The notes beneath the pieces are model-generated. The model did no database searches. It was given only the letters and a program-made list of their open reading frames with translations, and was not told the DNA's origin. A DNA stretch of 64,000 nucleotides from Poronia punctata (lineage: Eukaryota > Ascomycota > Sordariomycetes > Xylariales > Xylariaceae): contig MU401454.1 in the NCBI GenBank assembly GCA_022579005.1, forward strand, positions 310,001 through 374,000, read 5' to 3'. Shown one piece after another: positions 35,918 to 47,998 of this stretch. The number at the start of each line of letters is the position of its first letter. The first letter of the stretch is position 1. Made by a program: the position numbers and the translations under genes.

Positions 35918-38253
35918 ATGTCAGCTGGATGCCGCCGTTCGGCGCGCATTGCTTCCTCTAGCAAGGTAAGTGAGCAAAATATTCTCACCGCCTCCGGACC
36001 TCCCCATCACCACACCGAAACTTTTTCAACTTTCAGAAGTCCGGTCCGCCATGGTTCTAGGGTATTTACACAACGGTATTCAATATTAACATGTAAACTT
36101 CTAAAAAGCAGGGAGGCACGGAGTCCCCAGCGCCTCAGCTGGCATCCGTGATCGAATCCGTTGCCGAATCCGTCCAGACCTCTATATCGCAGGTCAACAA
36201 GCCCGACGCTACAAAGTCTTCGCCCATGGCCAAACCCAGCACACCATCATCGGTTGCGCCCATCAAGCTTCCGATGTCCGAAATGCATCCGAGCAAAGCC
36301 CATAGGACCATGGCCTCTGGCCCATCTTCTGCCCTTCGTCATGGTTTCACTGATATCAACTACAACACCACAACGACGCAGACTATGATGCAGAATACGC
36401 CATCCAAGGCAACTGTCCCGTCATCCGACTTCACTTTCCGTTATGTCAATGGCAGCCCCGAAAAGAGCCTTGGCCCCGAGGCGCAAAGAATGATGGAAGA
36501 TATTCGTCGAGAGGCCGCTAGAATCAAGGAGGATCTGATTGCCAATGGCGGCATCGAGAGCTTGGCATACGATGGACGCAAAATCGCGTCTGCTAAAGGA
36601 AAATCTAGTCGCTACAGTGCAGCCCACCTTGCTGAGTTCAAGAAGATGGATTCTATCGAAGGGCATCCTTCCGCCTTTCGTGCCGCCCCAGGCCGGTTCA
36701 CGCCAGTTAAAGAAACACCTGTCAAGGCCGGCATCAAACGAACTCAATCAAAAGCCAATCTCAACGACCCAGAATCAGCACGTTCAAAGACTGTTCCTGC
36801 CCGACCACTTGGACGACCAATCAACAGCGAGGCACCCGAGTCACCCTCGAAGCGGATCCGCCAGCGTATCGAAGACGATGTTTCCGCCCACCGTCCCGTC
36901 TCCCGAGATGACACTGCGATCCCGAGACCCAAGAGTAGCAGCATCAGTTCTTTCCGTCCTGGAATTCCCCGGTCTCAGACACACGGCAGTTTGGCGACCC
37001 CGACTAAATCATCTCTGTCTCGTACCAAGTCTCTCAAGACTCCAACTATCACCTTGGTCAACTCGCCCAGCCAATCACGTCTTCCGGGGACCAATAGGTT
37101 TACCGATAAGGTTGTGAAATCTCTTGAGTTGGCACCTACAGCTCAGACGGAGAAGAAGAGCTTTGAGGGCTTGAAAAGGTGGGCTGGGTCCAAGAATTTG
37201 GGCTCTGGTAGCAATGTTCCTACGCAGATCCAGACTCCAGGTCGATTTGATAGGGTCAAATCGATTTTGAAGAGACATGTGAGCGGAACGAAGGGTACTC
37301 CTGCCACCAAGCTTTCTCTACCACCAGCTTCGACTGGAAAGTCGTCAATTCCCGGACCGCCTACCACGCCTGGGCGGAAACAGGTGGACTTTACACCAGA
37401 GACGAAGCGGGTCGCAGCAATGCGAGAGTTGCAGGCCCAAACTCCCTCCCCCACCAAATCCAGTGTCCCGAAGTCCTTGTCAATCTCGAAGCTTCCAGCT
37501 CCCAAATTCTCAGCCGGAGGCGGCAAAGCAAGTAATAAAACACCTGGTTCTGGTGAAATTTCATACCCTGACCTATCAGCTTATCTCGACGATGCAAAGC
37601 CCGAAACACCGACAGAGTCGGTTCCCGGCACATTCACGTTCCGAAGCGACCACACCATAAACATTGATGACAGCCCGTCAAAGGGTTTCGGCTCAGCTGC
37701 CGGCCAAGCTACTTTACGCCAAGTTAGGGACTCGACGGCCGCTCCTAAGGGTATGCCCGGTAGCTTCCCACGTGCTCCAAGTTCGCCCAGCAAAGAGGAC
37801 CCGCAACCGCTCAAGGTAATTGCTCACGGAATGACCAATAAGAAGCGTCATAGAGCTGGGCCAGACGAAGATGAGCCAGCACCGATGAAAGGCATAGCTC
37901 ATGGCATTACGAACAAGAAGCGTCACCGAGCTGGGTCAGACGAGGAGAACCAAGAGCCGAACCCGGAGCCGATCAAAGGCATTGCTCATGGTATGACGAA
38001 TAAGAAGCGTCACAGAGCCGGCCCAGACGAGGATGAAGAGGATGAGGGTACAAAACGAGGCATGAAGAAGGCCCGCAAAGGTCCTGCAGCTGTTGAAGGG
38101 CATGCAGTGGTCGCCCCCAAACTTGCCGGTCAGTTATCACCGACCAAGAAGCTAGCAGGGTCGACGCCACACACGCCCGGCTCGCAGAAAAAGAAGACGG
38201 GGCTCAGTCTGAGCAGACTGAACATGCTTGCTCGCCCAAAGGCGCGAAAATAA
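35918..38253 (+). CDS. basic, disordered protein with a triplicated NKKRHRAG repeat (uncharacterised)
   Basis: The model is join(35918..35965,36112..38253), 729 residues; the 16-codon first exon MSAGCRRSARIASSSK ends at a clean GTAAGT donor and the 146 nt intron ends in AAAGCAG. The protein is basic and rich in S, P, T and K, with many SP and TP sites (for example TPSKATVPSSDFTFRY, TPGRKQVDFTPETKR) that suit cyclin-dependent phosphorylation. A short helical segment QRMMEDIRREAARIKEDL lies near residues 125-145. Near the C-terminus a unit IAHGMTNKKRHRAGPDEDE occurs three times (about 37811-38040), alternating basic and acidic patches. The composition recalls chromatin or spindle-associated proteins, but no family was recognised and this is only a guess. 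Confidence 0.7.
37811..38040 (+). repeat. three in-frame repeats encoding IAHG(M/I)TNKKRHRAG
   Basis: Three copies, spaced about 75-100 bp apart, sit within the coding region of the basic disordered protein. Core residues are nearly identical while the acidic spacers differ in length. Confidence 0.88.
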
Positions 38254-39269
38254 CTGGTCATTGTCATTATCTGGTCACTCGCAGAGAACCACGCTCGACA
38301 CATTCATTGGTTGCTTTTTACGGTTTCGGGGGTTACGACTTGATGCCTTTTAATGCTCACACGAATCCAGCCTCAGCCCGATATCAGCTCACAAGAGCTC
38401 AGGGATTCTAGTATCCTTGTTATCACCAAAACTCACCGGTCCAGGGCTATGAGGATTTGATTCGATTCGCGCAACCGCTCGTCCTTGCTAGCGGCCTATG
38501 AAGCAAGCGCTTTGGTGTTATTGACTGTCCGAGGAAGAACTCATTGACGACTGGAACTTGTCCGTGTCTGTGAGAATCCAAAAAGGAATATTTTGTTTTG
38601 TGGACGAGGGGTTTGGCGGTAGGGTCTCGGTGGAGTCTGGTACACTGATTAATGTTCATCATGAGGTTGCGATCATGCGGATGGTCGTTGGCGTATTGGT
38701 ACACTGGCACATGGGCGTTCACTAGATGCAAGGATGGCATATGTATGACTTTGAGTGTCTTCGCTCCATCATGTAATGTTTGAGTCCGACATCTCAATAA
38801 ACTGTTTGACATAACCCTCTGGCCAAATCTTCTACCGCTCAAGCAGCCACTGCAGCAGTGCATTTAACCAGGACTCCTCTTGTATGCAACGGTTCCCTAA
38901 GGACAAGAAGTATACTCGTAGCATCATGCTGCTGGGGAAAGAGCCAACGACCTAAGCAGCACATTCGGGTTATATCCGACAGGACCCAGAAGAGAACGCT
39001 GCATCCCGGACGTTCCTACCTTGGATGCTTAGACCTTGCCCCCACGACAATTGTCAGCCTAGCTCGACAAATAAACCGACGCCCAATGTTTCATGCTTCC
39101 GGCACCGAGGCGAACTCTATCTTATATTCTTCAGCTATGAAAGATCGACCCAATCTGAAGACTCCTCAGAAGCCTATACGCTGTCTGCGCAAATAACCCG
39201 ATCCAAATTCATCTCTCGCCGCTCTATTTATACCTAGGATTCATCCCGTTACATGTAATATGAACATTA
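38254..39269. other. intergenic, no supported gene
   Basis: About 1 kb after the basic disordered-protein gene. A 138-codon minus-strand frame at 38447-38863 has no domain or coding bias that I can see. Confidence 0.4.
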
Positions 39270-39473
39270 TTACTTACGATGCCGCATCCTTTCACCTGCA
39301 CATTCTGCTGGCACCTCATCACACATGGCACCCCTCACTTCGTAGGTCGTGCAGCCCGTCTGACTTGTGGGTTCTGCTTCCGTGGTATCGTCGATCTTGC
39401 CATCTGCTAGGTATGCGGCGAGCTCATATACCGCGACGAAGAGTGCGTCAGTCTGGGTTGGTGTTTCTGGCAT
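39270..39473 (-). CDS. possible small acidic protein or 3' exon of a longer gene
   Basis: The 67-codon stretch beginning MPETPTQTDALFVAVYELAAYLADGKIDD has a balanced, acidic composition unlike chance frames nearby. It may be a small protein or the last exon of a gene extending to about 39848, where the same frame stays open and shows hydrophobic stretches (SFLYCAFVVTLVA, TDIVIGLIIIS). The longer version would overlap the start of the plus-strand gene at 39741. No homologue recognised. Confidence 0.3.
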   Translation of the reverse strand: MPETPTQTDALFVAVYELAAYLADGKIDDTTEAEPTSQTGCTTYEVRGAMCDEVPAECAGERMRHRK

Positions 39474-39740
39474 CGCGCTTGTTATGGCTGTTTGTTCTAC
39501 GGGAGTAAGCTTGTCGTTACGGCGCCTACTACAGCTAAGCTCTATAAAGTCACTGCTGATGATAATGAGACCAATGACAATGTCGGTCTGGGGAAGAAGC
39601 GAAGGGAGCTTCTGGATATCCCCATGTGTGCCAATTGTGTTGCGAGCAACGAGGGTAACGACGAAAGCACAGTACAAGAAAGAGCCCTTACTAGAGTGGA
39701 CAGAGCTGATGGGGGCTTGAGCCGGTATAGATGGAACACC

Positions 39741-41084
39741 ATGGGCAGCAGGGCCACAAAATTGTACATCAAGGAGCAAGTCGGCGGGGGAGATGCAGCC
39801 AGGGATGACCCTCCTCCTCTTCATTCTCATTCTCATCCCCATCCTCACCGTCTTCCGCCAGTCCCACCCCGTCCTCCTGCTCCTGCTACTCCTCTCCCAC
39901 CTGTGGGCTCAAGACCTGGCGAAACGATAGCAAAAATGCACTACCGAGTCTCCAAGAAAGACTCCCGCTACGCAGAACTAGCCTGTCTGGTACCACTTGA
40001 CTCGGCAATTTACGTCTCTCTCCTTGACCCCCTGAATGAGCCTGCTTTTAAGCCAAGCCCTGCGAAACCGATACCGAGTTGGATGCAACTTGGTAAAACG
40101 CGATCCGGGTCTGTATTAGATGTTCATGTTCCACCGCCAGAGTCGACTTCGAATCACAGGTCGTCCAGAGGAGGACATCGTTCGGGCAGGTATGAAGAGG
40201 AGGGTAAAGGGAAGCTCTGTCCTTGCGGACGGCCGCCTAGGAAGCACGCGACCCGGGGCGGGGGCTCGCGTTCATCTCAACAGTCATCCTTAACACCACA
40301 CTTGCAATCGCCAGCTCGCGAACACGGATGCCGTGTATATAAGGAACCCTCGACGCACTCACATCACTACCACGAGCACTACTACTACGAACCTAAGCAT
40401 GTGGATGACAGTGTCGCAGGCCAAGACTCGACGTCCGTACACCTAGACTCGACATCATCAAGGCCCTCCGCGATAACCGACAAATCCTGTCAAGGCTCCT
40501 CGTCACGCCATGGCCCTATACATACACGCTCGCATACACGCTCAGATAACCTAACCCGACTACCGACACGACGTCCAACAATAAGGCGCTTCAACTACGT
40601 TGATCCCCCTTCCTCAAAAGAAGGCAAGCCATCACGTCCACAGAGTAATCATGCAAAGGCATCTAGTAGGCAGAGCAAGACCAGTTCAGAAACCCGCCGA
40701 GATGCAAACTCGAGTACAAACTCAAATAAACGCACGGATAGGGGCAAGAACACAAATACAAATAAGGATATAGACAATAACCAGAACGCGAATGCAAGCG
40801 CAGACAAAAACGCAAACATGAATTCCGATAATAGCCACAAGACCCCCGTGCCAGCTTTCCCTCGGCGGGGTAAGCGTCAGGATCCGATTACTCTACCCAA
40901 ACGTCGGCCCTCACCAATATCAGCAGCATGGAAACCCGTCATAGGACCGCAGACACCACTGGCGCCGCAGCTGTATTCTCAAGAGTGTGCCGATATATAC
41001 AGAGAAAAGTACAGAAATGGCGAGGCAAGCCGGGCTAGTCTTGCCATGGCAGGGAGAACGCGGTCACGCGAGATAGGACAGTGA
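39741..41084 (+). CDS. uncharacterised H/S/N-rich disordered protein
   Basis: This is a 447-residue protein if started at the ATG at 39741, which has a strong context (ACACCATGG). The frame is open further upstream but without an ATG near its beginning. Residues about 30-75 are rich in H and P. A conserved-looking block follows (MHYRVSKKDSRYAELACLVPLDSAIYVSLLDP, about 71-102), then a Cys-containing stretch (KLCPCGRPPRKHATRGGG) and a long S/R/N-rich region with an N-rich run. It ends in PRRGKRQDPITLPKRRPSPISAAWKPVIGPQTPLAP and a charged helix. No signal peptide, membrane segment or known domain. A start at the later MHYRV (about 39951) is possible. Function unknown. Confidence 0.55.
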   Translation: MGSRATKLYIKEQVGGGDAARDDPPPLHSHSHPHPHRLPPVPPRPPAPATPLPPVGSRPGETIAKMHYRVSKKDSRYAELACLVPLDSAIYVSLLDPLNEPAFKPSPAKPIPSWMQLGKTRSGSVLDVHVPPPESTSNHRSSRGGHRSGRYEEEGKGKLCPCGRPPRKHATRGGGSRSSQQSSLTPHLQSPAREHGCRVYKEPSTHSHHYHEHYYYEPKHVDDSVAGQDSTSVHLDSTSSRPSAITDKSCQGSSSRHGPIHTRSHTRSDNLTRLPTRRPTIRRFNYVDPPSSKEGKPSRPQSNHAKASSRQSKTSSETRRDANSSTNSNKRTDRGKNTNTNKDIDNNQNANASADKNANMNSDNSHKTPVPAFPRRGKRQDPITLPKRRPSPISAAWKPVIGPQTPLAPQLYSQECADIYREKYRNGEASRASLAMAGRTRSREIGQ

Positions 41085-41599
41085 AGGAGAGGGAAGAAAA
41101 CAATTAGCACAGTGATGGACAGAGTGACCAAACCATGATGGAATTGTTGCCCTACATACCTATATTAGTAGTCATTAATGCCTTGGTGTTGATGCCCCAT
41201 CCTAGTAGTATTGCTTTGGACCAGACGGGGGTTCCCGGAAGTTTGGAAACAGGTATCGTTGAGACAAAACAAACCATAGTTTAAACAACAAGCATCAACA
41301 CAAGACAATAACATGGGGAGTTCTGTCTTCTTTTCCTTCCAAAACTATAATTATATTCATCAATTCGTTTCCTCGTCTCTGAACATTAAGTATACCAAGT
41401 CCCATATGCCCATGTCCTAGGACCTAACCTACCCTAGCCTACCTAATCGTACAGAAAAGTCTTGCGAATCCCAGTCCATCCTATCCATTAAACTCCCTTC
41501 TCGGTATCCTTTCCATTACGCGTGTCTTGTCTTGTCTCTGTGTCTGTGTTGTCGGTTTGCCCTGATTCCGGTTATGGTTTCCTGTCCTTTCCGACCAGC
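41085..41599. other. convergent 3' flanks
   Basis: 515 bp between the 3' ends of the H/S/N-rich gene (+) and the small membrane-protein gene (-). No gene recognised. Confidence 0.45.
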
Positions 41600-42059
41600 T
41601 TAGTTCTTGATAGCCCGACTAGCAGGAGCGGTACCTCTCTTCTGAGTGTACATCATATAAGCCAAGACGGCAGCGACTCCGGTACCGATCATGAAGAAAT
41701 TGTCTATATTATAGGTAGTATACAATTAGCACACATATCCTCCCACACACATACACTTACACGCTTCCCTCTATCTTCCACACTCTTCCTGTTTAAACCA
41801 AGGAAAAGGGAACAAGAAAGGAGGGGGGGAAGGAAGGGTAAGGAAGTGGGAAAAACTTACGAAAAGCGAACCCAAGCGTTCCCTCGACAAAATTAACAAC
41901 GCCGGAAAACAGACCCATGGCGAGATCCACCAAGCCAGTAAATAATCCGACGACGGTATCGAGACCGAATTGGAATATTTGGAAGATGAAGGAGAATACG
42001 CCCTGGATCATCTCCATGATGGATTCGACGAGGTGGGTTATTCCTGATGTTACGGACAT
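41600..42059 (-). CDS. small membrane protein (100 residues), uncharacterised
   Basis: The model is complement(join(41600..41703,41861..42059)), 100 residues. The intron (157 nt) has a GTAAGT donor and TATAG acceptor and splits a His codon. The first 65 residues are an amphipathic to hydrophobic array with regularly spaced glycines (GVFSFIFQIFQFGLDTVV, GLFTGLVDLAMGLFSGVV, NFVEGTLGFAF). The second exon encodes a clear transmembrane helix (NFFMIGTGVAAVLAYMMY) followed by a basic tail (TQKRGTAPASRAIKN). This suggests an organelle-membrane or lipid-surface protein with a cytosolic C-terminal tail. Reading through the intron gives an 88-residue product with an unrelated proline-rich end. No known function. 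Confidence 0.75.
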
Positions 42060-43154
42060 ATTTTTTTTTATTTTCTTTTTTGGCTTTTCTTTTGGGTGGT
42101 GTTGGGTTTTGGGTGTAAGGTGGTTGCGGGGTTGAAGATGTTTAATCTGTCTGTCTGTCTGTTATTGGAAATGGTATATATCGTAGGTATGTGAATGCGG
42201 AGGGTAATGGTAGTTTGGTTAAAGTAAGTAAGTATGTATGTGATGGTTGAATTCCCTATTATTGCTTTACAGTACGTGTACTTATTATACCTAACCTACA
42301 CGTACATACCTTTGAATCAAAAAGTCAAAAATCCAAAATGATGACGCTAAATCAAACCTTCTATACGTCAGTCCCCTGTCACATGTTTACGTGTAAAAAA
42401 CAGGGCACTGCGCACCGTTGCTTCCGCATACCTACCACAACAATCCCAGATGAGATGTTCTGTGTTGCACAAGATCGCGATTTGGTCGATGACGTCATTG
42501 AATTTCAAATGTAAACCTAAGAAATACGGTCTATTCGACAGGGGATTATAGGAGGGGACAAGACTGTTGTTTTAAAGATGCAAGATGGGAGACAGAAACA
42601 GACCAATCCCCTGTCCCTGCTCCTGCTCCTGCCTCTTTATGACCGTACCTACCCTAAAGGCAGAACATCCTCATACCTACTGCAGGTGTTTTGTATGCTT
42701 TTAGAATCTCGTGATCCAGCATGCCATGGCCCAGTATGGTATAGGAACCTAGTCAACCTTTTACACATGGTCTTTTCTGGCTATCTTACAGAGTGAGGTA
42801 CTTGAATGTATACGTAAATAGGAGACTCTTATTTTGGCCCTTTCAATTTAACTCGAACTTGCCATGGGCAGGGCAGGGCAGGGGGCGCAGGGCCTCTTCA
42901 CTGCCAACACAATGTCTTTCTTCTTAGTATCCCCTGAGCTAAGTACATGACACTCGCCATGTCTGATCCGATACAATAAACGCCGTGTCATTATAGCCTA
43001 CCGGCCTGTTCGTAAACCGTATCCCTTTGGTGAAGTCCAACCCTTGGTACGCCCAAGTTACTACCCAGTTAAGCGCCAACGCCTAGGAAAATGAAAAGTG
43101 CTGCAGAGTTAAAACAATGTAACGGCCTAGGGTGACATCCCCCAGGCTGGCAAT
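42060..43154. other. intergenic, promoter of the small membrane protein and FYV10 3' flank
   Basis: 1.1 kb without a supported gene. A TCTG tetranucleotide run (about 42147-42163) lies roughly 90-105 bp before the ATG of the small membrane-protein gene. A GGGCA repeat is near 42865-42890. Confidence 0.45.
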
Positions 43155-44569
43155 TTATGTGATGTACACCTTCCGAAGTCGCTCAACCCCAAAGACCTCG
43201 CCCGTTCGTAGATCCTTGACCTGGCCTTCCGGCAGCCCAGCCTTCTTGGCAAATTCTTCAAGACGCGCTTTGCTGTAGGCACGGCCGTTGGGTAACAACC
43301 TCAAGTCGGGGTCTATGTGGCTCTTGATGTGCAAGGCATGTGGAACGCATCGTGCCAGTTCATTGAGCTCTGTGCTGCAAATGGGACACACATTTGTGGC
43401 CAGGGACAAGCTTGTATGGTGCGAAGGCACACCTGCCGAATCTGGGTGAATGGAATGGCAAGCAGGTGTCTTGAGCGCAGACAGGCCAGAAGACAGCGCT
43501 ATGTGCAAGAGGGGCACTGGAGGTAAGGAAAAGAGGCTATTATGCGTCTTAACAAATAGGTCCGCTAGCATCTCCCATCGTGCAGGTCCCGTAAGTTCTC
43601 TGTACACGTCGACCTTGTCGATGTCTGCAGGAGTCATAGCCAATAGACCGCAAGCATGGTTGATTTCCTCGGGATATGTCGCGCTATAGGGGAACAAATA
43701 TTTTTGTGCGTGGGCGAGAGCATCGTCAGGTTTCGTCTGCGACCGATTTCGTACAATTTCAATATATTGCTGGTAGCGAAGCATGAACTCGAGGTTACTC
43801 TGTCACAATGCATGGGTTAGCTGAGCAAGGGGGCACCAGGACGGGGGTAAACGCCATACATCCATCTTGCGTAACTCCTTCTTCGTGTCACCGGCGGTAC
43901 ACCATGCTAGGGCTTCCTGCACACTTCTATTGAGCAGGCATTTCTTGATCCTATTCATCTGTGCAAACGTCTCGATATCAACTAGCGGCTCGATTTGACT
44001 CTGCTGGGCCAGCGCTTTAGCGCTCTCCATGTATCCTTGGCGACAAAAGTAGTCGGCCAGGAATCGGTCCAGCCGTTTCCTATTCCAAGCCTCATACTTC
44101 ACGTCGTCAACGCTGTTCATGTTATACAAGTCTGCCAGGTGATTGACCCTCGCTTCTTCTTGCCGCTGCAGCCGGCTTTCCTCTTCAGCAAAGGCTGTCA
44201 GTTTCCGCTTTACGCCCCGCATTCGGCTGATCATGTTGTCGAGCGACTTGAGCACATCTTGCTGCGAGAGACGTCCATTAACACTATCCGTGGCAATCTT
44301 CCTTAATGCTTCCTTGACATAGCTGCCATCCTTCTCGGTCTCGAAACGTGCGGATCGAAGATTTTTGCGTAGGAGCTCAACTGGGTGCTGGAGCAAAGGT
44401 TGGTCCTAGAATGTGTATTCTTATGTGTTAGCTTTGCGGATGCCGAGCGAGTACTTGATGATCAGCTGCATTATCCACACAGGTTTCGATAAGACTTGTA
44501 AGTAGTAACCCGGCTTACAAGTAAAAGATGGCTTCCGTAATCTAGTTTAGAGGCCTCGTGATCAGCCAT
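43155..44569 (-). CDS. FYV10: GID/CTLH E3 ubiquitin ligase subunit FYV10 (Gid9/MAEA orthologue)
   Basis: This is the RING-type catalytic partner in the GID/CTLH ubiquitin ligase, which degrades gluconeogenic enzymes when glucose returns; it acts in the cytosol and nucleus. The model is complement(join(43155..43799,43860..44405,44519..44569)), 413 residues, all phases closing. After a charged coiled-coil region (residues about 40-115), a LisH motif (KRLDRFLADYFCRQGYMESAKALA, about 127-150) and a CTLH segment (VDIETFAQMNRIKKCLLNRSVQEALAW) are seen. A CRA-like region follows (YQQYIEIVRNRSQTKPDDALAHAQKYLFPY). The C-terminus is the degenerate RING (CPICSTELNELARCVPHALHIKSHIDPD, from about 337) with a conserved end PNGRAYSKARLEEFA...VFGVERLRKVYI. 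The first coding exon is 17 codons. Confidence 0.93.
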
Positions 44570-46738
44570 GATCAGATACCCGCTTGGTGTACGGTATACC
44601 TTTGGTGCCTGGTTGTAAAGGTGTCGGCAACTTATTCTAGAGTAGGTAGGGAGTTGGGTATGGGAAGCTTGAGCGAGGTCGGCAGCTTAGGTATTGTAAG
44701 GATGCACACTGATACGATTATATGGGCCATTTACAAGTATGTAACTCACGCGGGGCTTCAATGGGGTATGTACTTGGGTTAGCGTGGTTTCACTACCTCT
44801 CGTTAGCCCCAATATAAGCTGCAGATGAGCAATTGTTACCTGTCTGAGGTCTCATTCCAGTATTTTGGTGAGTCTCTCCAACTTGAAGATATCTTTAACC
44901 TACTCGTAGCTACACGTACATGTACAAGCTATATAATACCTGGTACTGTTGACGCAGTTGATATGGTTACCTATACCCCTTTCTAACACACAAGGTTTGG
45001 ATGTTTACATGAGTAGGTCTTGCTGCTTTGACTTTTCTGGGTATCATTAGGATGGACTCGATCGCTCGTGGAAACAGGGCACTTGTCCATCTGAGCAGGG
45101 TGTTACCACTCTTTACATACATATGTAGGTAATCTGGTATCGGCAGGTCGGTACCCGAGAATAGGATGAACAAGTGTTACCCAGGTGCATACCTAAAACC
45201 ATTGTTTACGTCAAGTCAAGTCGGCTACCAGTCAGGACAACTAATATGATAATGCAGAGGATTATCAATACTGTGGTTGCCATGGTTGTTATAGTATGTC
45301 AAGGTAGCATACTGGTAGGTGGTCTGCTGCGCATAGGTAACGTAAGCCGGTTTTGATAAGTTAACATGCATACCATCTTGGTTCGTGCAAAAGCAGCTCT
45401 GTGGTGATACAACCGTAGATCCTATCTATGAAGGATTCAACGATTGGTCTTTGGCCAGGACAAGATACAGACACATATCCGTCTTAGCTAAGCATATAAC
45501 AGCTTTTTACAAGTTGCCGCATCAGTCTGTCTATCTGTCTAAAGTACCTCTGATGCCTACCTTATGTAGGCAGAGGATGACAGACAAAACTTGGATGGAT
45601 ATATGCCCTCTTAGTATCCTGATAGCATATATTACCTGACCCTTCATGATGTTTACCTCACTAGATATCATGCTAGGAAGTCAAAAGTGCCTTGCACTCA
45701 TAAGATAACGGCTATTTGTAGCTATGACTCAAAAAGGAGCTATAACCCATTACAACGCCTACAAATATCTTATGTACATAAGGCCGCATTACTTGGTAAT
45801 TCCCTGCATATGTCTTCACCAGAGGTATGCTCCTATCTGCGACTAAACTGATGTTGCAATCAATCCTGTTGGAGCTACTGTATTAGGTACCCAGTATTTA
45901 ACACATTTTCCAGTGCGCCAAGAGCGGCTGTTCCCGAGTGTACTCGAGGCAGGTGTTGAATACCGAAGCGTCAGGAACCAGAGTGCCAGGGTATGGAGAT
46001 ACTTGAAATGGGAGTCAACTACCTAGACTGATATGCAGTCACACACAGCTAAATGCGGTCACGAGAGTCGGCATCACGGGACTTGTACATCGTCCCTCCC
46101 CACCACGGTGAGGCCAAAGAAGAGGGGATAGAGAGCGCTTACCAGCTTACCGGCAACACCATCAGTTTAATAGATGGTTACATTGACAAAGTCATTTGAA
46201 ACTGAAGGATGCATACAAGCTGCAGGTTTCAGATAGGAAATTCAGTATCGCGTCGGCCTTCTTTTTTCTACTTTAGTAGGGGATAACCCAACGCGTTTTA
46301 CGATCTTGATGAAGAAGTTATGGTAACCTAAAACTAACCTACGAGTACTAAGTAGTATCAATACTGAGTGCACTTGACATCTGTATATGCACAATTCTTG
46401 ACATGTCCATACTCTCTTTTATATAACTGGATATGTACAGGTTATAATGTGAATGTCATAACCTTTACTATTTGGTCAACATTCTTAGAATCCTATGCTC
46501 ATTGATATACTTCACATGAAAATGGTTAATATTGAGGGCACGAGGGGAGAGAAAGGCTGCCCAGGCACCAGGCCGTGATACTCAGAAAGACAATGGAACA
46601 TCGATATTTGCTCAGGTGATTCGTCAAACGTCAAAAGTTGGAGTGGGGCACACATAGCCCCCTCAAGATAGGCCCTGGGCATCACAGCAAAAAGAGAGAG
46701 GTACATTGGGTAGTTGTAATGAGTACCTGCATTCGTGA

Positions 46739-47059
46739 TCATTCGCGTAACAAAGTTGTAGTGGAAGTAGTAGAGACAAAGGTATCCTTGTAAGTACCAG
46801 TTGGACGATGGCTTGGTTGTATTGGGTCGCCGCTATACCGGATAGGGGTGTGGCCCGTGCTATTTACCTCAGGGAGTGTCCCGAGCTGGACCGTGCGTCC
46901 ATTGGTCATATGAATCTGAGGCATGCCACCTTCCAACTGTTCCTGGAGACTCGCTGCATTCGCGCTTTCTACTGCAAAGCAAGCATTCTTTTTTTTTTTA
47001 ACGCAAAAGGTGCCCTTGAGCTCAGCAACTTTGACAAAGTGTTCACCTTGTTTTTCCAT
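46739..47059 (-). CDS. weak candidate for a small protein gene
   Basis: A 106-codon frame beginning MEKQGEHFVKVAELKG has a more natural composition than other open frames in this block. An overlapping downstream frame (46512-46742) could be a second exon. No domain, no convincing splice pair and no recognised homologue; it may be chance or a relic. Confidence 0.2.
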   Translation of the reverse strand: MEKQGEHFVKVAELKGTFCVKKKKNACFAVESANAASLQEQLEGGMPQIHMTNGRTVQLGTLPEVNSTGHTPIRYSGDPIQPSHRPTGTYKDTFVSTTSTTTLLRE

Positions 47060-47176
47060 CTCTTTTTTTGTTGGGAACTTGAACGTAGATTCCGAGGTTT
47101 ATCCTTTCCACTTTCCTTGATCCTTGATCGAGTCCCCATACTCAAACGCGCAATTCGAGGCTAGGGACTCCGAGAG

Positions 47177-47182
47177 CACGTG
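47177..47182. promoter_or_regulatory. CACGTG E-box upstream of CBF1
   Basis: This palindrome is the binding site of Cbf1-type bHLH factors. It lies about 820 bp before the CBF1 start codon. Autoregulation is only a possibility. Confidence 0.3.
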
Positions 47183-47998
47183 AAGTCATCTGACCTGACC
47201 AGCGGCAATCCAAGGACCCAAGCACCGCACCGCGCGCGGCTGCGAGATCTGGCACATGATCTCAGGTACGTAGTAGCCTTCTTTCTTTTTCTCATCTTTC
47301 TATGCCTCCCCATGAGCCCTACCGTTCTATTTGCTCTTGTCAGGCCTGTATTTGAGATCATTTTTCCCTTTTATGGAATCAGCCATTTTTTATCTTTCAT
47401 TGCAATGCAGTGACCAAGATGCAACATGATGCCCCTAATCCATCGTCGCCGAGCATGACTGCGCGATGGATATAACCTTTTATGTCACCTGTCTGGCTCT
47501 TATCTTCACGATGCACGCGTTCAAGCGAATGCAAGCTTGATCTAAAGGATTAGAGCAATGTGGCAGCCTGTCAAATTAGAAATAAGGAATTCCTGTATTG
47601 TTGCATCTGAGGTGCGCCGTTGGTTACGGCTGCTATTCAGCTTTCACTTTTGGTGTTCTTTTGTATCAACCCAGTCCTATTGAGCAATGCCAGATAATTT
47701 TTTGTTTCCCTGGGGGGCCCTCTTGTGGTGGGCCTCCTCATTCACACGCACAATGGATAGCCTCCAGCAATTTGGTCATTGAGGGGGACGACTGGCCGGC
47801 CCTGTGTCGAAACAACACCGGGACATATACTTTCCTAGCCAGATTAATTGCAAAGACGCTTCCTAACCAACAAATATACAGGCTGCCCGGGCAAGTGTGC
47901 TATCTGCCGTGGCTAGCACTTGATATATTTCTTCCCTAGTTCCTACCGCACACATTAAATCCGGTGTCTATCAAGGGTTCTTACTAGTCACGCCAGCC

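Larger units (their letters stand above)
44570..47998. other. gene-poor block, 3.4 kb
   Basis: AT-rich DNA between FYV10 (-) and CBF1 (+), so it carries both promoters. Stretches near 45280-45900 are TA-rich and may be decayed repeat sequence. A CACGTG box lies at 47177-47182, about 820 bp before the CBF1 ATG. Only one weak open frame pair (46512-47059, -) has any coding look. Confidence 0.45.

Noticed and set aside
38447..38863. 138-codon minus-strand ORF
   Set aside because: Rich in H, R and C without any motif; no supporting signals.
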